Of a stretch of DNA of 64,000 bases, positions 18,302-26,678 are shown in pieces; position 1 is the stretch's first letter, and each line of letters begins with the position of its first letter. Source of the stretch: Cytobacillus sp. NJ13. GTDB lineage: Bacteria; Bacillota; Bacilli; Bacillales; Cytobacillaceae. The notes under the pieces are model-generated. The model did not search any database. It saw only the letters and a program-made list of their open reading frames with translations, and was not told the origin of the DNA. The stretch lies in the NCBI GenBank assembly GCA_030348385.1, contig JAUCFP010000006.1:4677501-4741500 (forward strand). Direction: 5' to 3'. The position numbers and the translations under genes were made by a program.

Positions 18302-19756
18302 TTGGACATGTTAGTTGTAAATTATGCATCAAGAGAGCGCCGATTTGCACATTTAAAAGATAAGAGGGTCGAGAAGCTATTTATTGATCAGCCGAAGCAG
18401 CGTTCATCAGTAGGGGATATTTACTTAGGCACCGTTGCAAAAGTAATGCCTGGATTGAATGCAGCTTTTGTAGAGATTGGGGAAGATCAAAGCGGATTTA
18501 TTCACCGGGACAAACTGGCAGCCTATGTTCGTTCTGCCGAAGAATTGCAAGTAAAGGAAAAACGGAGCATCTCTTCTTTTGTCCATCAGGGAGAAAGAAT
18601 ACTTGTTCAAGTTGAAAAGGACGCTGCCGGAACTAAAGGACCGAGATTGTCAGGTGTGCTTGAGTTTTCAGGAGATTCGCTGATATATATGCCAAATGGC
18701 CGTTATGTTGCTGTATCCAAGAAAATTGAGGATAGTGAAGCAAGAGAAAACTGGCGCCAATTTGGCTATCGTGCTAAAGAAGAGAATGAAGGGCTGATTT
18801 TCAGAACATCCTGTGATAACAAGAAAGAAATTGAACTCATGGATGAACTTGAAAGGCTAAGGCTGGAGTACAGGGACCTTTTAAGGGCAGCAGAAGCAAA
18901 GAAAAAACCGGGAAAAGTTTACGAAGCGGATTCTTTTATTGAGGAAATTAAAGAAGAAGCGAAGAAAATGGCTGACGGAGAAATCGCAGTGGACGATTTA
19001 ACACTGAAGAGTGTGCTCCAGAAACACACCAGCCTGCCAATTCGGCTGCACACTGGCAAGGAAAATATCTTCTCCGCTTTTAATGTTGAAGCTGAAATTG
19101 ATAAAGCGCTGAAACGAATTGTATGGCTTGAAACTGGCGCATATCTTATTTTTGATGAAACCGAAGCTTTAACAGTCATCGATGTAAATACCGGAAAGTT
19201 CGCCGGTAAGCAGGACCGCAGGGATACTGTGTTAAAAACGAACGAGCAGGCGGCCGAAGAAGCTGCAAGGCAGATCAGGCTCCGCGATATAGGCGGCATG
19301 ATCCTAATCGATTTTATCGACATGAAAGAAGCATCTGACCGGAAGCATATTCTCTCCACCATGGAAAATGCGCTGAAAAAAGATGAAAGACGCACTAAAC
19401 TCGTTGGATTCACCCCGCTTGGAATCCTCCAGATGACCAGAAAAAAGACAAAACCGGCTATATCAGAATCACTCACCGAAAGGTGTCAAGTATGTGAAGG
19501 CGCCGGAAGAGTGCTGAGTGCTGAAACCATTGCCTTCAGGCTGGAAAGAGAACTGTGGGAACATCGCGGCAATGACCATGAAGCTGTCTTAATCGAAACC
19601 ACCCCAGGCACAGCGGCGCTATTCTCAGGGGAAAATGATGCCCATAAAAAGAGAATCGAAGACAGCATTGGCTTAAAAATAATGTTTTCCTATAAGGAAA
19701 ATTGCAAGCCATTTTATGAAATCAGAAAGTTTGGCAGTGCAGCAGAACTTGAATAG
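18302..19756 (+). CDS. rng: Ribonuclease E/G family endoribonuclease
   Basis: A 484-residue RNase E/G protein. An S1 RNA-binding domain lies at about residues 35-125 (G-D-I-Y-L-G-T-V, F-V-E-I-G, G-F-I-H). The catalytic region has V-I-D-V-N-T-G-K-F and L-I-D-F-I-D-M, supplying the Mg-binding aspartates, and the zinc-link C-Q-V-C is near the C-terminus. The start is TTG 18302; ATG at 18308 is an alternative two codons on. It sits between spoIVFB and rplU, as in several Bacillus relatives that keep an RNase G homologue. Confidence 0.93.
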   Translation: MDMLVVNYASRERRFAHLKDKRVEKLFIDQPKQRSSVGDIYLGTVAKVMPGLNAAFVEIGEDQSGFIHRDKLAAYVRSAEELQVKEKRSISSFVHQGERILVQVEKDAAGTKGPRLSGVLEFSGDSLIYMPNGRYVAVSKKIEDSEARENWRQFGYRAKEENEGLIFRTSCDNKKEIELMDELERLRLEYRDLLRAAEAKKKPGKVYEADSFIEEIKEEAKKMADGEIAVDDLTLKSVLQKHTSLPIRLHTGKENIFSAFNVEAEIDKALKRIVWLETGAYLIFDETEALTVIDVNTGKFAGKQDRRDTVLKTNEQAAEEAARQIRLRDIGGMILIDFIDMKEASDRKHILSTMENALKKDERRTKLVGFTPLGILQMTRKKTKPAISESLTERCQVCEGAGRVLSAETIAFRLERELWEHRGNDHEAVLIETTPGTAALFSGENDAHKKRIEDSIGLKIMFSYKENCKPFYEIRKFGSAAELE

Positions 19757-19759
19757 TTC

Positions 19760-19797
19760 AAAGCAGGCGGGGTTAACCACACCGCCTGCTTTTTTAG
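19760..19797 (+). terminator. Terminator after rng
   Basis: AAGCAGGCGG pairs with CCGCCTGCTT across an 11-nt loop and is followed by six T residues. Confidence 0.92.
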
Positions 19798-19900
19798 TGC
19801 AGTATTTCCCACTTCCCTAATAACCCCATTAGCATTATAATTGTATAGGCACGTAAAAAAGTAACTTTTAGGTGCAAAAAAGAGAATCATATAATTCTTA

Positions 19901-19930
19901 TTGACATGAATAATCATTATATGATAGGAT
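19901..19930 (+). promoter_or_regulatory. Sigma-A promoter for rplU-prp-rpmA
   Basis: A consensus TTGACA at 19901-19906 is 18 bp from TAGGAT at 19925-19930. It precedes the ribosomal protein leader. Confidence 0.65.
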
Positions 19931-19935
19931 TTTCA

Positions 19936-20046
19936 TGTTATGTTTGTAGCGCACCCGTGCTACAACCGCACAGAACAGGTACATAAGCCCGCTTTTCGTG
20001 TCGGCGCCTGGGATGGCGAGTCTTAGTCTAAGAGGAGGTGCAGTTC
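19936..20046 (+). ncRNA. L21 ribosomal protein leader
   Basis: A roughly 110-nt structured 5' leader directly before rplU. GTAGC...GCTAC forms a clear stem with GCACCC in its loop, followed by CCGCACAGAACAGG and the GTCGGCGCCTGGGATGGCGAGTC segment typical of the Firmicutes L21 leader family. It is thought to mediate autoregulation of the operon by a product ribosomal protein. Confidence 0.85.
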
Positions 20047-20355
20047 ATGTACGCGATTATCGAAACTGGCGGTAAGCAATTACGTGTAGAAGAAGGTCAA
20101 GCTATCTACATCGAAAAGCTTAACGCAGAAGCAGGCGAAACAGTTACTTTTGAAAAGGTTCTTTTCGTTGGCGGAGACAGCGTAAAAGTAGGAAGCCCTG
20201 TAGTTGAAGGTGCTACTGTTACAGCTAAAGTTGAAAAACAAGGCCGTCAAAAGAAAATCACTGTATTCAAGTACAAAGCAAAGAAAAACTATCGTAAGAA
20301 GCAAGGTCATCGTCAGCCTTACACTAAAGTTATGATTGAAAAAATCAACGCTTAA
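20047..20355 (+). CDS. rplU: 50S ribosomal protein L21
   Basis: A 102-residue bL21 beginning [14 protein letters not shown] 20047 is chosen over the upstream GTG 20038 because it gives the universal L21 N-terminus and lies correctly after AGAGGAGG. First gene of the rplU-prp-rpmA operon. Lys-rich C-terminus with H-R-Q-P-Y-T-K. Confidence 0.98.
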   Translation: MYAIIETGGKQLRVEEGQAIYIEKLNAEAGETVTFEKVLFVGGDSVKVGSPVVEGATVTAKVEKQGRQKKITVFKYKAKKNYRKKQGHRQPYTKVMIEKINA

Positions 20356-20368
20356 TCAGGCGATTCAG

Positions 20369-20707
20369 ATGATTGAAGTTACGATTATTCGTAAAGATTC
20401 CGGAAATATTCGTTCGTTTGAAATAAGCGGTCATGCATTCTTCGCAAACAGAGGCAAGGATATCGTCTGTGCAGGTGTATCTGCCGTTTCCATCGGTGCC
20501 ATTAATGCTGTCCATGCCCTAACCGGCGTGACACCAGAAATCAGCCACGGAGATGGCTTTCTCCGCTGTGTTCTTCCTGGTATTCAGGATGACATGAATG
20601 AGAAAGTGCAGCTTCTTCTTGAAGGCATGGTTGTTTCATTGCAGACGATTGAAGAAGACTACGGAAAGTATATAAAGATTACCTTCAAAAAGCAGGAGGT
20701 GGAATAA
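20369..20707 (+). CDS. prp: Ribosomal-processing cysteine protease Prp
   Basis: A 112-residue cysteine protease (B. subtilis YsxB family) that removes the N-terminal extension of ribosomal protein L27. The catalytic pair is H22 in S-G-H-A and C34 in D-I-V-C-A-G-V-S. ATG 20369 gives the standard N-terminus; its SD is weak, suggesting coupling to rplU 13 nt upstream. It lies directly before its substrate gene, whose product carries the matching cleavage site. Confidence 0.95.
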   Translation: MIEVTIIRKDSGNIRSFEISGHAFFANRGKDIVCAGVSAVSIGAINAVHALTGVTPEISHGDGFLRCVLPGIQDDMNEKVQLLLEGMVVSLQTIEEDYGKYIKITFKKQEVE

Positions 20708-21001
20708 ATGCTATTAAAATTAGATCTTCAGTTGTTCGCTTCTAAAAAGGGAGTAGGTTCTACAAAGAACGGCCGTGACTCAATCTCTAAGCGTCTTGGC
20801 GCTAAGCGTGCGGACGGACAATTCGTAACTGGCGGCTCAATCCTATACCGTCAGCGCGGTACTAAGATCTACCCAGGTGTAAACGTGGGTAAAGGCGGCG
20901 ATGACACACTATTCGCGAAAGTTGACGGTGTTGTTAAGTTCGAGCGTCTTGGACGTGACCGCAAGCAAGTGAGCGTATATCCTGCAGCTCAAGAGGCGTA
21001 A
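20708..21001 (+). CDS. rpmA: 50S ribosomal protein L27 with Prp-cleavable extension
   Basis: A 97-residue bL27. The first residues [10 protein letters not shown] precede A-S-K-K-G, matching the Firmicutes-type extension that Prp cleaves between F and A; the mature protein starts at that alanine. Body motifs S-T-K-N-G-R-D-S and R-Q-R-G-T-K are standard. SD AGGAGGTGG overlaps the prp stop. Confidence 0.97.
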   Translation: MLLKLDLQLFASKKGVGSTKNGRDSISKRLGAKRADGQFVTGGSILYRQRGTKIYPGVNVGKGGDDTLFAKVDGVVKFERLGRDRKQVSVYPAAQEA

Positions 21002-21011
21002 GCCTTTTCGA

Positions 21012-21049
21012 GAAAACCCTAGCCCACAAGGTTAGGGTTTTCTTTTTTT
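21012..21049 (+). terminator. Terminator after rpmA
   Basis: AAAACCCTA pairs with TTAGGGTTTT and is followed by a T run. Confidence 0.92.
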
Positions 21050-21238
21050 GGCAAAAAATCCGCCAGTGCACTTCACATTTTATCTAATGAATTTATAGCT
21101 CCAGAAGACAGCAGCTCTTCTTCGCATAAGCAATATTTTCTTATTTAACATAAATTTGCTTACTGTACTTATGTTTTTTGATATACTTACAGCAAGCACA
21201 GTCTTCTGACAGCCTAATAACCATACAGGAGTGCATAT

Positions 21239-21790
21239 ATGGAAAAAGACTGGAATATGATTGAAGTGCTGCGTCATGCCCGGCATGACTGGCTGAATAA
21301 AATACAATTAATTAAAGGCAACCTTTCCCTTAACAAGGTAGACAGGGCTAAGGAAATCATAGATGAAATCGTGGTGGAAGCTCAGCAGGAAGCAAGACTT
21401 TCAAATTTAAACCTTCCTGAGTTTGCTTCGCTTTTATTGACTTATAATTGGGAAAACCACTACTTTCAGCTTGAATATGAGGTGCTCGATGATACCATTT
21501 CCGGCCGATTGGATGACTTTGTCCTTTCTGAGTGGACAGGCTCTTTTTTTGCCATTTTGGACTCATCAGTAAGGCCTTACCATGATAATCATTTATCTGT
21601 ATCCATCAGGCATGAAAAAGAAGGGGCTCGTTTCTTTTTTGATTTTAGCGGAATACTAACAGATATCGATAAATTGGATCAGTTCTTCAAAAAGAAGAAC
21701 GATGACATAACGGCTGCTGTTCAGGAATTAGCTGAAGAGGAGCTTGCACTGGAATTATTTGTGCCATTCATTGCGAATGGCAGAGAGTGA
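21239..21790 (+). CDS. spo0B: Sporulation phosphotransferase Spo0B
   Basis: A 183-residue phosphorelay protein that passes phosphate from Spo0F to Spo0A. The phosphorylated histidine is H16 in A-R-H-D-W-L-N-K-I-Q, the counterpart of B. subtilis H30; the N-terminus is about 14 residues shorter than in B. subtilis. The C-terminal half is the degenerate kinase-like domain. ATG 21239 follows AGGAGTGCATAT. obg follows 140 nt downstream, the classic spo0B-obg pair. Confidence 0.93.
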   Translation: MEKDWNMIEVLRHARHDWLNKIQLIKGNLSLNKVDRAKEIIDEIVVEAQQEARLSNLNLPEFASLLLTYNWENHYFQLEYEVLDDTISGRLDDFVLSEWTGSFFAILDSSVRPYHDNHLSVSIRHEKEGARFFFDFSGILTDIDKLDQFFKKKNDDITAAVQELAEEELALELFVPFIANGRE

Positions 21791-21931
21791 TTTCCGCCGC
21801 AGAAAGCAATACTAAGTGTGAAACTCTGCAGGCTGGAGCATTTCTTAAGTGTAAGAGTGGATCCAGTCAGTGCCGTTAATTTGGCTGAATGCCAGACAAT
21901 TGGGACATACTGCAGACGGGAGGAATAATAT

Positions 21932-23224
21932 ATGTTTGTCGATCAAGTCAAAGTTTATGTTAAAGGCGGGGACGGGGGCAACGGAATGGTTGCTTTCCGC
22001 CGTGAAAAATATGTGCCGAACGGAGGCCCAGCCGGGGGAGATGGCGGCAAGGGTGCCAATGTTGTTTTTGAAGTGAATGAGGGATTGCGCACGTTAATGG
22101 ATTTCCGTTATCAGCGCCATTTTAAAGCTCCCCGCGGTGAGCATGGAATGTCTAAAAATCAGCATGGAAGAAATGCAAAAGACATGATTGTTAAAGTTCC
22201 GCCGGGAACAGTTGTAACTGATGCCGAGTCAGGGGAAGTAATCGCAGATTTGACTGAGCACGGGCAAAAAGCTGTCATAGCACGCGGGGGCCGCGGAGGC
22301 AGAGGGAATACCCGCTTTGCCACACCGGCCAATCCTGCTCCAGAATTGTCCGAACATGGCGAACCGGGTCAGGAAAGAGATGTTGTGCTGGAACTCAAGC
22401 TTTTAGCTGATGTTGGTTTAGTCGGTTTTCCAAGCGTCGGAAAATCCACGCTGCTGTCCGTTGTCTCATCGGCACGACCGAAGATTGCGGAATACCACTT
22501 TACGACGATTGTTCCCAATCTGGGAATGGTTGAGACTGAAGACGGCCGCAGCTTTGTCATGGCAGACTTGCCTGGATTAATTGAAGGCGCCCATTCGGGA
22601 GTAGGCCTTGGGCATCAATTTTTACGGCATATTGAGAGAACCAGAGTTATTGTCCATGTTATCGATATGGCTGCTGTTGAGGGCAGGGATCCATTTGAAG
22701 ACTATCTAACCATCAATAAAGAATTAAAAGAATATAACCTTCGTCTCACTGAAAGACCTCAAGTCATTGTGGCAAATAAAATGGACATGCCTGATGCAGA
22801 GGAAAATCTTAATAAATTCAAAGAACAGCTTGAAGAAGAGTATCCGATTTTTCCGATATCCGCTTTAACAAGACAAGGGTTAAGGGATTTATTATTTGCC
22901 GTTGCAGATAAGCTTGAAGAAACGCCTGAATTCCCGCTGTCGCATGAAGAAGAAGAAGATACAGGTGTGCACCGCGTTCTTTATAAGCATGAAGCTGAGC
23001 AGACGGAATTTGTCATTACGAGAGACCCTGCAGGAGTGTTCGTCGTATCTGGCGATGCTATTGAGAAGCTCTTTAAGATGACTGATTTCTCAAGAGATGA
23101 ATCTGTCCGCAGGTTTGCAAGACAGCTGCGCGGAATGGGTGTGGATGATGCACTTCGTGAAAAAGGAGCAAAAGACGGTGATACCGTTAAGCTGCTTGAT
23201 TATGAATTCGAGTTTATTGACTAA
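21932..23224 (+). CDS. obg: GTPase Obg/CgtA
   Basis: A 430-residue essential GTPase in 50S assembly and stress control. The Gly-rich OBG fold covers residues 1-158. The G domain starts near 160 with P-loop [10 protein letters not shown], then D-L-P-G-L-I-E-G-A and N-K-M-D. The C-terminal OCT domain ends [12 protein letters not shown] 21932 follows GGGAGGAATAAT. Confidence 0.97.
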   Translation: MFVDQVKVYVKGGDGGNGMVAFRREKYVPNGGPAGGDGGKGANVVFEVNEGLRTLMDFRYQRHFKAPRGEHGMSKNQHGRNAKDMIVKVPPGTVVTDAESGEVIADLTEHGQKAVIARGGRGGRGNTRFATPANPAPELSEHGEPGQERDVVLELKLLADVGLVGFPSVGKSTLLSVVSSARPKIAEYHFTTIVPNLGMVETEDGRSFVMADLPGLIEGAHSGVGLGHQFLRHIERTRVIVHVIDMAAVEGRDPFEDYLTINKELKEYNLRLTERPQVIVANKMDMPDAEENLNKFKEQLEEEYPIFPISALTRQGLRDLLFAVADKLEETPEFPLSHEEEEDTGVHRVLYKHEAEQTEFVITRDPAGVFVVSGDAIEKLFKMTDFSRDESVRRFARQLRGMGVDDALREKGAKDGDTVKLLDYEFEFID

Positions 23225-23249
23225 CCTTCTCGATTGACGGGGTGGAGAA

Positions 23250-23705
23250 ATGAGAAAAGATAGATTCGATAAGAAATTTTATTTGGTTCGCGAAGATGTT
23301 TTGCCTGAAGCAATGAAGAAAACATTGGATGCGAAGGAAATGATCGAAAGGGGAAAAGCCGAATCGGTTTGGGATGCTGTCCAAAAGGTCGATTTGAGCA
23401 GAAGTGCTTTTTATAAATATAGAGACACTGTGTTTCCTTTCCATACTGTTGTCAAAGAACGGCTGATCACTTTATTCTTTCATTTGGAAGACAGATCGGG
23501 GACTTTATCCCATTTATTGGGCGTTGTGGCTTCATCGGGGTGCAATGTCCTAACCATACACCAGACCATTCCACTCCAGGGAAGGGCAAATGTCACTCTT
23601 TCCCTGAATGTAACTGAAATGGGCATCGAGATTGAGGAGCTCTTGGCAAGGCTTCGAAAATTAGAGTTTGTAGAAAAAGTAGAGGTGCTGGGGACGGGTG
23701 CATAA
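23250..23705 (+). CDS. pheB: ACT-domain protein PheB
   Basis: A 151-residue protein with an N-terminal ~70-residue helical region ([10 protein letters not shown]) and a C-terminal ACT domain ([12 protein letters not shown]). In B. subtilis pheB lies between obg and pheA, as here, and was annotated as a chorismate mutase, although the sequence resembles an amino-acid-binding regulator. ATG 23250 follows GGGGTGGAGAA. It probably senses phenylalanine; this is inference. Confidence 0.9.
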   Translation: MRKDRFDKKFYLVREDVLPEAMKKTLDAKEMIERGKAESVWDAVQKVDLSRSAFYKYRDTVFPFHTVVKERLITLFFHLEDRSGTLSHLLGVVASSGCNVLTIHQTIPLQGRANVTLSLNVTEMGIEIEELLARLRKLEFVEKVEVLGTGA

Positions 23706-23837
23706 GAAAATGCGCTCTGTACCCTGCCCTTTTTTAGTTTATTATTTTGTAAATTACATACATATGTTAAAGTAGTAAAGTATAAAGAAAATTTTCAGTG
23801 ATTTAAGATAAGTCTGACGAAAAAGGAGGTAATTACC

Positions 23838-24716
23838 GTGAAGATAGGATTTTTGGGCCCCAAAGCCACCTTTACAGATATTGCTGCAAGGAGTTTATTT
23901 CCGAATGAGACAGCCGTTGCCTACCCAACGATACCAGCCTGTTTTGATGCATTAAATGAGAATGAAATAGAACTGGCGGTAGTTCCTCTTGAAAACGCAT
24001 TGGAAGGCTCAGTGAATATTACATTGGATTATTTAATCCATGAAGTCGGTTTTCCTATTATCGGCGAACTGACAGCCCCTATTCGCCAGCATTTTATGGT
24101 CCATCCTGATCATGTTAAGGAATGGGATAAAACCGATATAGTTTATAGCCATTCCCATGCTATTGCACAATGCCATAAATTTCTGCATAAAGAGCTGAAA
24201 GGAATCCCCTGTGAAAGCACTACTTCAACTGCAGCAGCAGCTCAATATGTAAAAGAAAATCCAGACTTGCGGGCCGGCGCCATCGCTAATGAATTAGCGG
24301 CAGAAGTCTATGGACTGGCGATCGTTAAAGAGGATATCCATGATTTTGATTTTAACCATACAAAGTTCATAGTATTGTCCAGTAAAGAACTGTCAATCAA
24401 TGAAGACCGCAAAGAGTTTGCCGGGCACAAGACGACTGTTATGGTGACGCTGCCGGCTGATAGGTCAGGGGCACTTCATCAAGTGCTTTCGGCATTTGCA
24501 TGGAGAAAGCTCAATTTGACGAAGATTGAATCAAGGCCGATGAAAACAGGATTGGGAAATTATTTCTTTATCATTGACGTGGATATGAAGCAGGACGATG
24601 TCCTTATCCCCGGGGCAGTTGCCGAATTGGAGGCACTGGGCTGCAGCGTTAAGGTTTTGGGAAGCTATCCATATTTTCAGCTTCGCAATAAAAATACAAA
24701 AGTTCTTCAGGAATAA
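23838..24716 (+). CDS. pheA: Prephenate dehydratase
   Basis: A 292-residue enzyme converting prephenate to phenylpyruvate for phenylalanine synthesis. The catalytic domain covers about 1-185 with S-T-T-S-T-A-A-A-A and F-N-H-T-K-F near its end. A C-terminal ACT regulatory domain contains the E-S-R-P-M-K-T-G Phe-binding motif. GTG 23838 follows AAAAAGGAGG. A 130-nt AT-rich gap separates it from pheB and may hold its own promoter. Confidence 0.96.
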   Translation: MKIGFLGPKATFTDIAARSLFPNETAVAYPTIPACFDALNENEIELAVVPLENALEGSVNITLDYLIHEVGFPIIGELTAPIRQHFMVHPDHVKEWDKTDIVYSHSHAIAQCHKFLHKELKGIPCESTTSTAAAAQYVKENPDLRAGAIANELAAEVYGLAIVKEDIHDFDFNHTKFIVLSSKELSINEDRKEFAGHKTTVMVTLPADRSGALHQVLSAFAWRKLNLTKIESRPMKTGLGNYFFIIDVDMKQDDVLIPGAVAELEALGCSVKVLGSYPYFQLRNKNTKVLQE

Positions 24717-24725
24717 AGCAAAAGA

Positions 24726-24759
24726 AAAGGATCCGGTGTATACATATCCGGATCCCTTT
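24726..24759. terminator. Bidirectional terminator between pheA and niaR
   Basis: GGATCCGG (24729-24736) pairs with CCGGATCC (24748-24755), flanked by A-rich and T-rich sequence on both sides. It serves two convergent genes. Confidence 0.88.
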
Positions 24760-24786
24760 CTAATTTGAAAATAAGAAAGATTAACT

Positions 24787-25329
24787 CTATTCCAGGTCAA
24801 TAAGAAATCCTGCTTCCTTTAATAATTTCTCAGCTTCATCGAGTTTCTGTTCTGAGGCTGCAGAAAGAGTATGAAGATGAATGCCATCTGTCAGTTCTGA
24901 TAAGAAGGAAGCTTTTGTGGCTTTAATTTTATCCATGAATTGCTTGACTTCCTGACGGGTTGATACCATAACCGAGGCAGTTAAGTCACCATAAACAGGA
25001 TGTTCAATTCTTACATCTTTTACTGTTACCCCATGATCGACAAGCAGATTCAATTCTTCTTCAGTCCTCGCGGGGTCATGATGGCAGGCAATGACCCGCT
25101 CGGCTAAAGAAGCAGGAGAAGCCTGATGAAGATACATATAACCTTGGCTCGTGGCAATGATTGGCTCTTTTCTTGCCTTTAGAAGGGTGATATCCCCAAC
25201 AATTACCTGTCTGCTTACCCTTGTTTTTGCTGCAAGGTCGCCTCCTGTAATGGGCTGTCCGCTTTCTTTAAGAAGCTGAAGCAGAAAGGTCCTTCGCTCC
25301 TCTCCGAGCACCTTTTTTTGTTCCTTCAT
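24787..25329 (-). CDS. niaR: NAD biosynthesis transcriptional repressor NiaR
   Basis: A 180-residue niacin-responsive repressor (B. subtilis YrxA/NadR). The N-terminal HTH-11 winged helix spans about 10-70 (L-A-A-K-T-R-V-S-R-Q-V-I-V-G-D-I). The C-terminal 3H domain carries A-C-H-H-D-P, E-H-P-V-Y-G-D-L and I-H-L-H-T-L. It follows nifS by 66 nt on the same strand and faces away from nadBCA, which it is expected to repress through the palindrome at 26640. Length equals that of B. subtilis. Confidence 0.94.
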   Translation of the reverse strand: MKEQKKVLGEERRTFLLQLLKESGQPITGGDLAAKTRVSRQVIVGDITLLKARKEPIIATSQGYMYLHQASPASLAERVIACHHDPARTEEELNLLVDHGVTVKDVRIEHPVYGDLTASVMVSTRQEVKQFMDKIKATKASFLSELTDGIHLHTLSAASEQKLDEAEKLLKEAGFLIDLE

Positions 25330-25395
25330 TTTTTCCTCACCCTTATAATCCGATAATGTCTCATTCTAACATAAGAAACGGCAGAAGATAAAAGA

Positions 25396-26538
25396 TTAGA
25401 GCGGTACGAGTTCCCGGGCCATTTCTGCCAGCTTTTCCCCGAGTGACTTTGCATCCTCAACAGCAGTATTCCACCCGAAAGAAATCCGGATAAATTCCTT
25501 GCCGTTTTTTTCTGTAACCCCCAGGGCCTCCATCGTTTTAGAAACAGTTTTCATGCCTGTGCTGCATGCGCTTCCTGTAGATACGGCATATCCGAGTCTG
25601 TTGCATTCAAGCATGGTATATTGCCCTTCCACCCCTTTTAGCCGAAGTCCCAATGTTGAAGGAAGCTGGTAAGAGCCTGCAAAATCGTATAACACAAATT
25701 TCTCCTGTGAAGATTCAAGCTCCTGCAGCAGTGCTACACGCAGTGTCTGGAAATGGCTGTTATGTCTGTTTAAATTTACATAAGCTTTCTGTGCAGCCAC
25801 TGTCATTCCGGCAATTCCCGGAAGGTTCACGGTGCCTGGCCTGAAACCTTTTTCATGTGATACGCCGGGTAAGAAGGAGCTCCACCGCCTGCCGGGTTTG
25901 AGGTAAACCCCTCCAACCCCTTTTGGCCCGTAAAATTTATGGGCAGAAAAGGACAGGCTATCAACAAAGCGGGCGACTTCTTTCAAATCTGATTTGCCAA
26001 AAGTATGGACACAATCACTATGCAGCAATATTTGTCTTTGCCTGCAAAGCTGGCTGATCTCAAGGACAGGCTGCAATGTGCCGATTTCAGGATTGCCATG
26101 CTGTATGGTAATTAAGACGGTATCATCCCTGATGGCTGAACTTAATTTTTTTAGGTCAATACGGCCATCTGCTCCAAAAGGGATTTCTGTAATTTCAAAG
26201 CCTTTATCAAGGCGTAATTTCTCTAAGACACTATGAATAGAGGAATGTTCAGCCATTCCCGCTATAATATGTTTTCCTGATGTTTCAGAGCCAGACAGCA
26301 AGGCTAATATAGCGAGTAAATTGCTTTCTGTACCTCCGCTGGTAAAGTAGATTCCTTCACTCTCAACTCCTAAAATTACGGCTAATTCTCTCCGGCAATT
26401 TTCAAGAAGCCCTTCTGCTGCGCTCCCGGTATCATGAAGACTGCGGGAGTTGCCAAAGTATTCAGTTGAGGCTTTTATATAGGCATCTGCCGCTTCCGGA
26501 TCAAGCGGACATGATGCTGCATAATCAAAATATTTAAT
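25396..26538 (-). CDS. nifS: Cysteine desulfurase NifS of the NAD cluster, ATT start
   Basis: A 380-residue PLP enzyme thought to build the NadA Fe-S cluster. Conserved protein reaches back to I-K-Y-F-D-Y-A-A-S-C-P, which aligns with the family N-terminus M-I-Y-L-D-Y-A-A-T-T-P. The first codon is ATT at 26538. The frame closes with TAA eight codons further upstream, and no ATG, GTG or TTG lies in between. AGGTGAG sits just before the ATT. The PLP lysine is in S-A-H-K-F-Y-G-P-K-G and the catalytic cysteine in S-A-C-S-T-G. Starting at the first conventional codon would remove about 79 conserved residues, including Y-F-G-N-S-R-S-L-H. It is divergent from nadB. Confidence 0.9.
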   Translation of the reverse strand: MKYFDYAASCPLDPEAADAYIKASTEYFGNSRSLHDTGSAAEGLLENCRRELAVILGVESEGIYFTSGGTESNLLAILALLSGSETSGKHIIAGMAEHSSIHSVLEKLRLDKGFEITEIPFGADGRIDLKKLSSAIRDDTVLITIQHGNPEIGTLQPVLEISQLCRQRQILLHSDCVHTFGKSDLKEVARFVDSLSFSAHKFYGPKGVGGVYLKPGRRWSSFLPGVSHEKGFRPGTVNLPGIAGMTVAAQKAYVNLNRHNSHFQTLRVALLQELESSQEKFVLYDFAGSYQLPSTLGLRLKGVEGQYTMLECNRLGYAVSTGSACSTGMKTVSKTMEALGVTEKNGKEFIRISFGWNTAVEDAKSLGEKLAEMARELVPL

Positions 26539-26639
26539 GTTCTCACCTGCTCTCTTTTTTTAATAAAGCATTCAAAAAGCCAGAAGTTCCTCTTAAACTA
26601 TGAAAACCTCTTGTCATAATTCTAAATCTGTGTAAATAT

Positions 26640-26655
26640 AGGTGTCAAGACACCT
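26640..26655. promoter_or_regulatory. Probable NiaR operator between nifS and nadB
   Basis: AGGTGTC-AA-GACACCT is a perfect 7+7 palindrome centred 31 nt before the nadB start in the divergent nifS/nadB gap. Its position fits repression of both NAD units by NiaR; binding is inferred. Confidence 0.7.
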
Positions 26656-26678
26656 GTAAAAACAGGAGGTAAAAAATA

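Noticed and set aside
18919..19476. 185-codon minus-strand frame opposite rng
   Set aside because: It is antisense to conserved RNase E/G catalytic sequence, is Ser/Phe-rich as shadows typically are, and has no SD.
19907..19926. Fur-box-like AATAATCATTAT in the rplU promoter
   Set aside because: Only about 10 of 15 positions fit the Fur consensus and the AT-rich spacer of a ribosomal promoter would often give this by chance.
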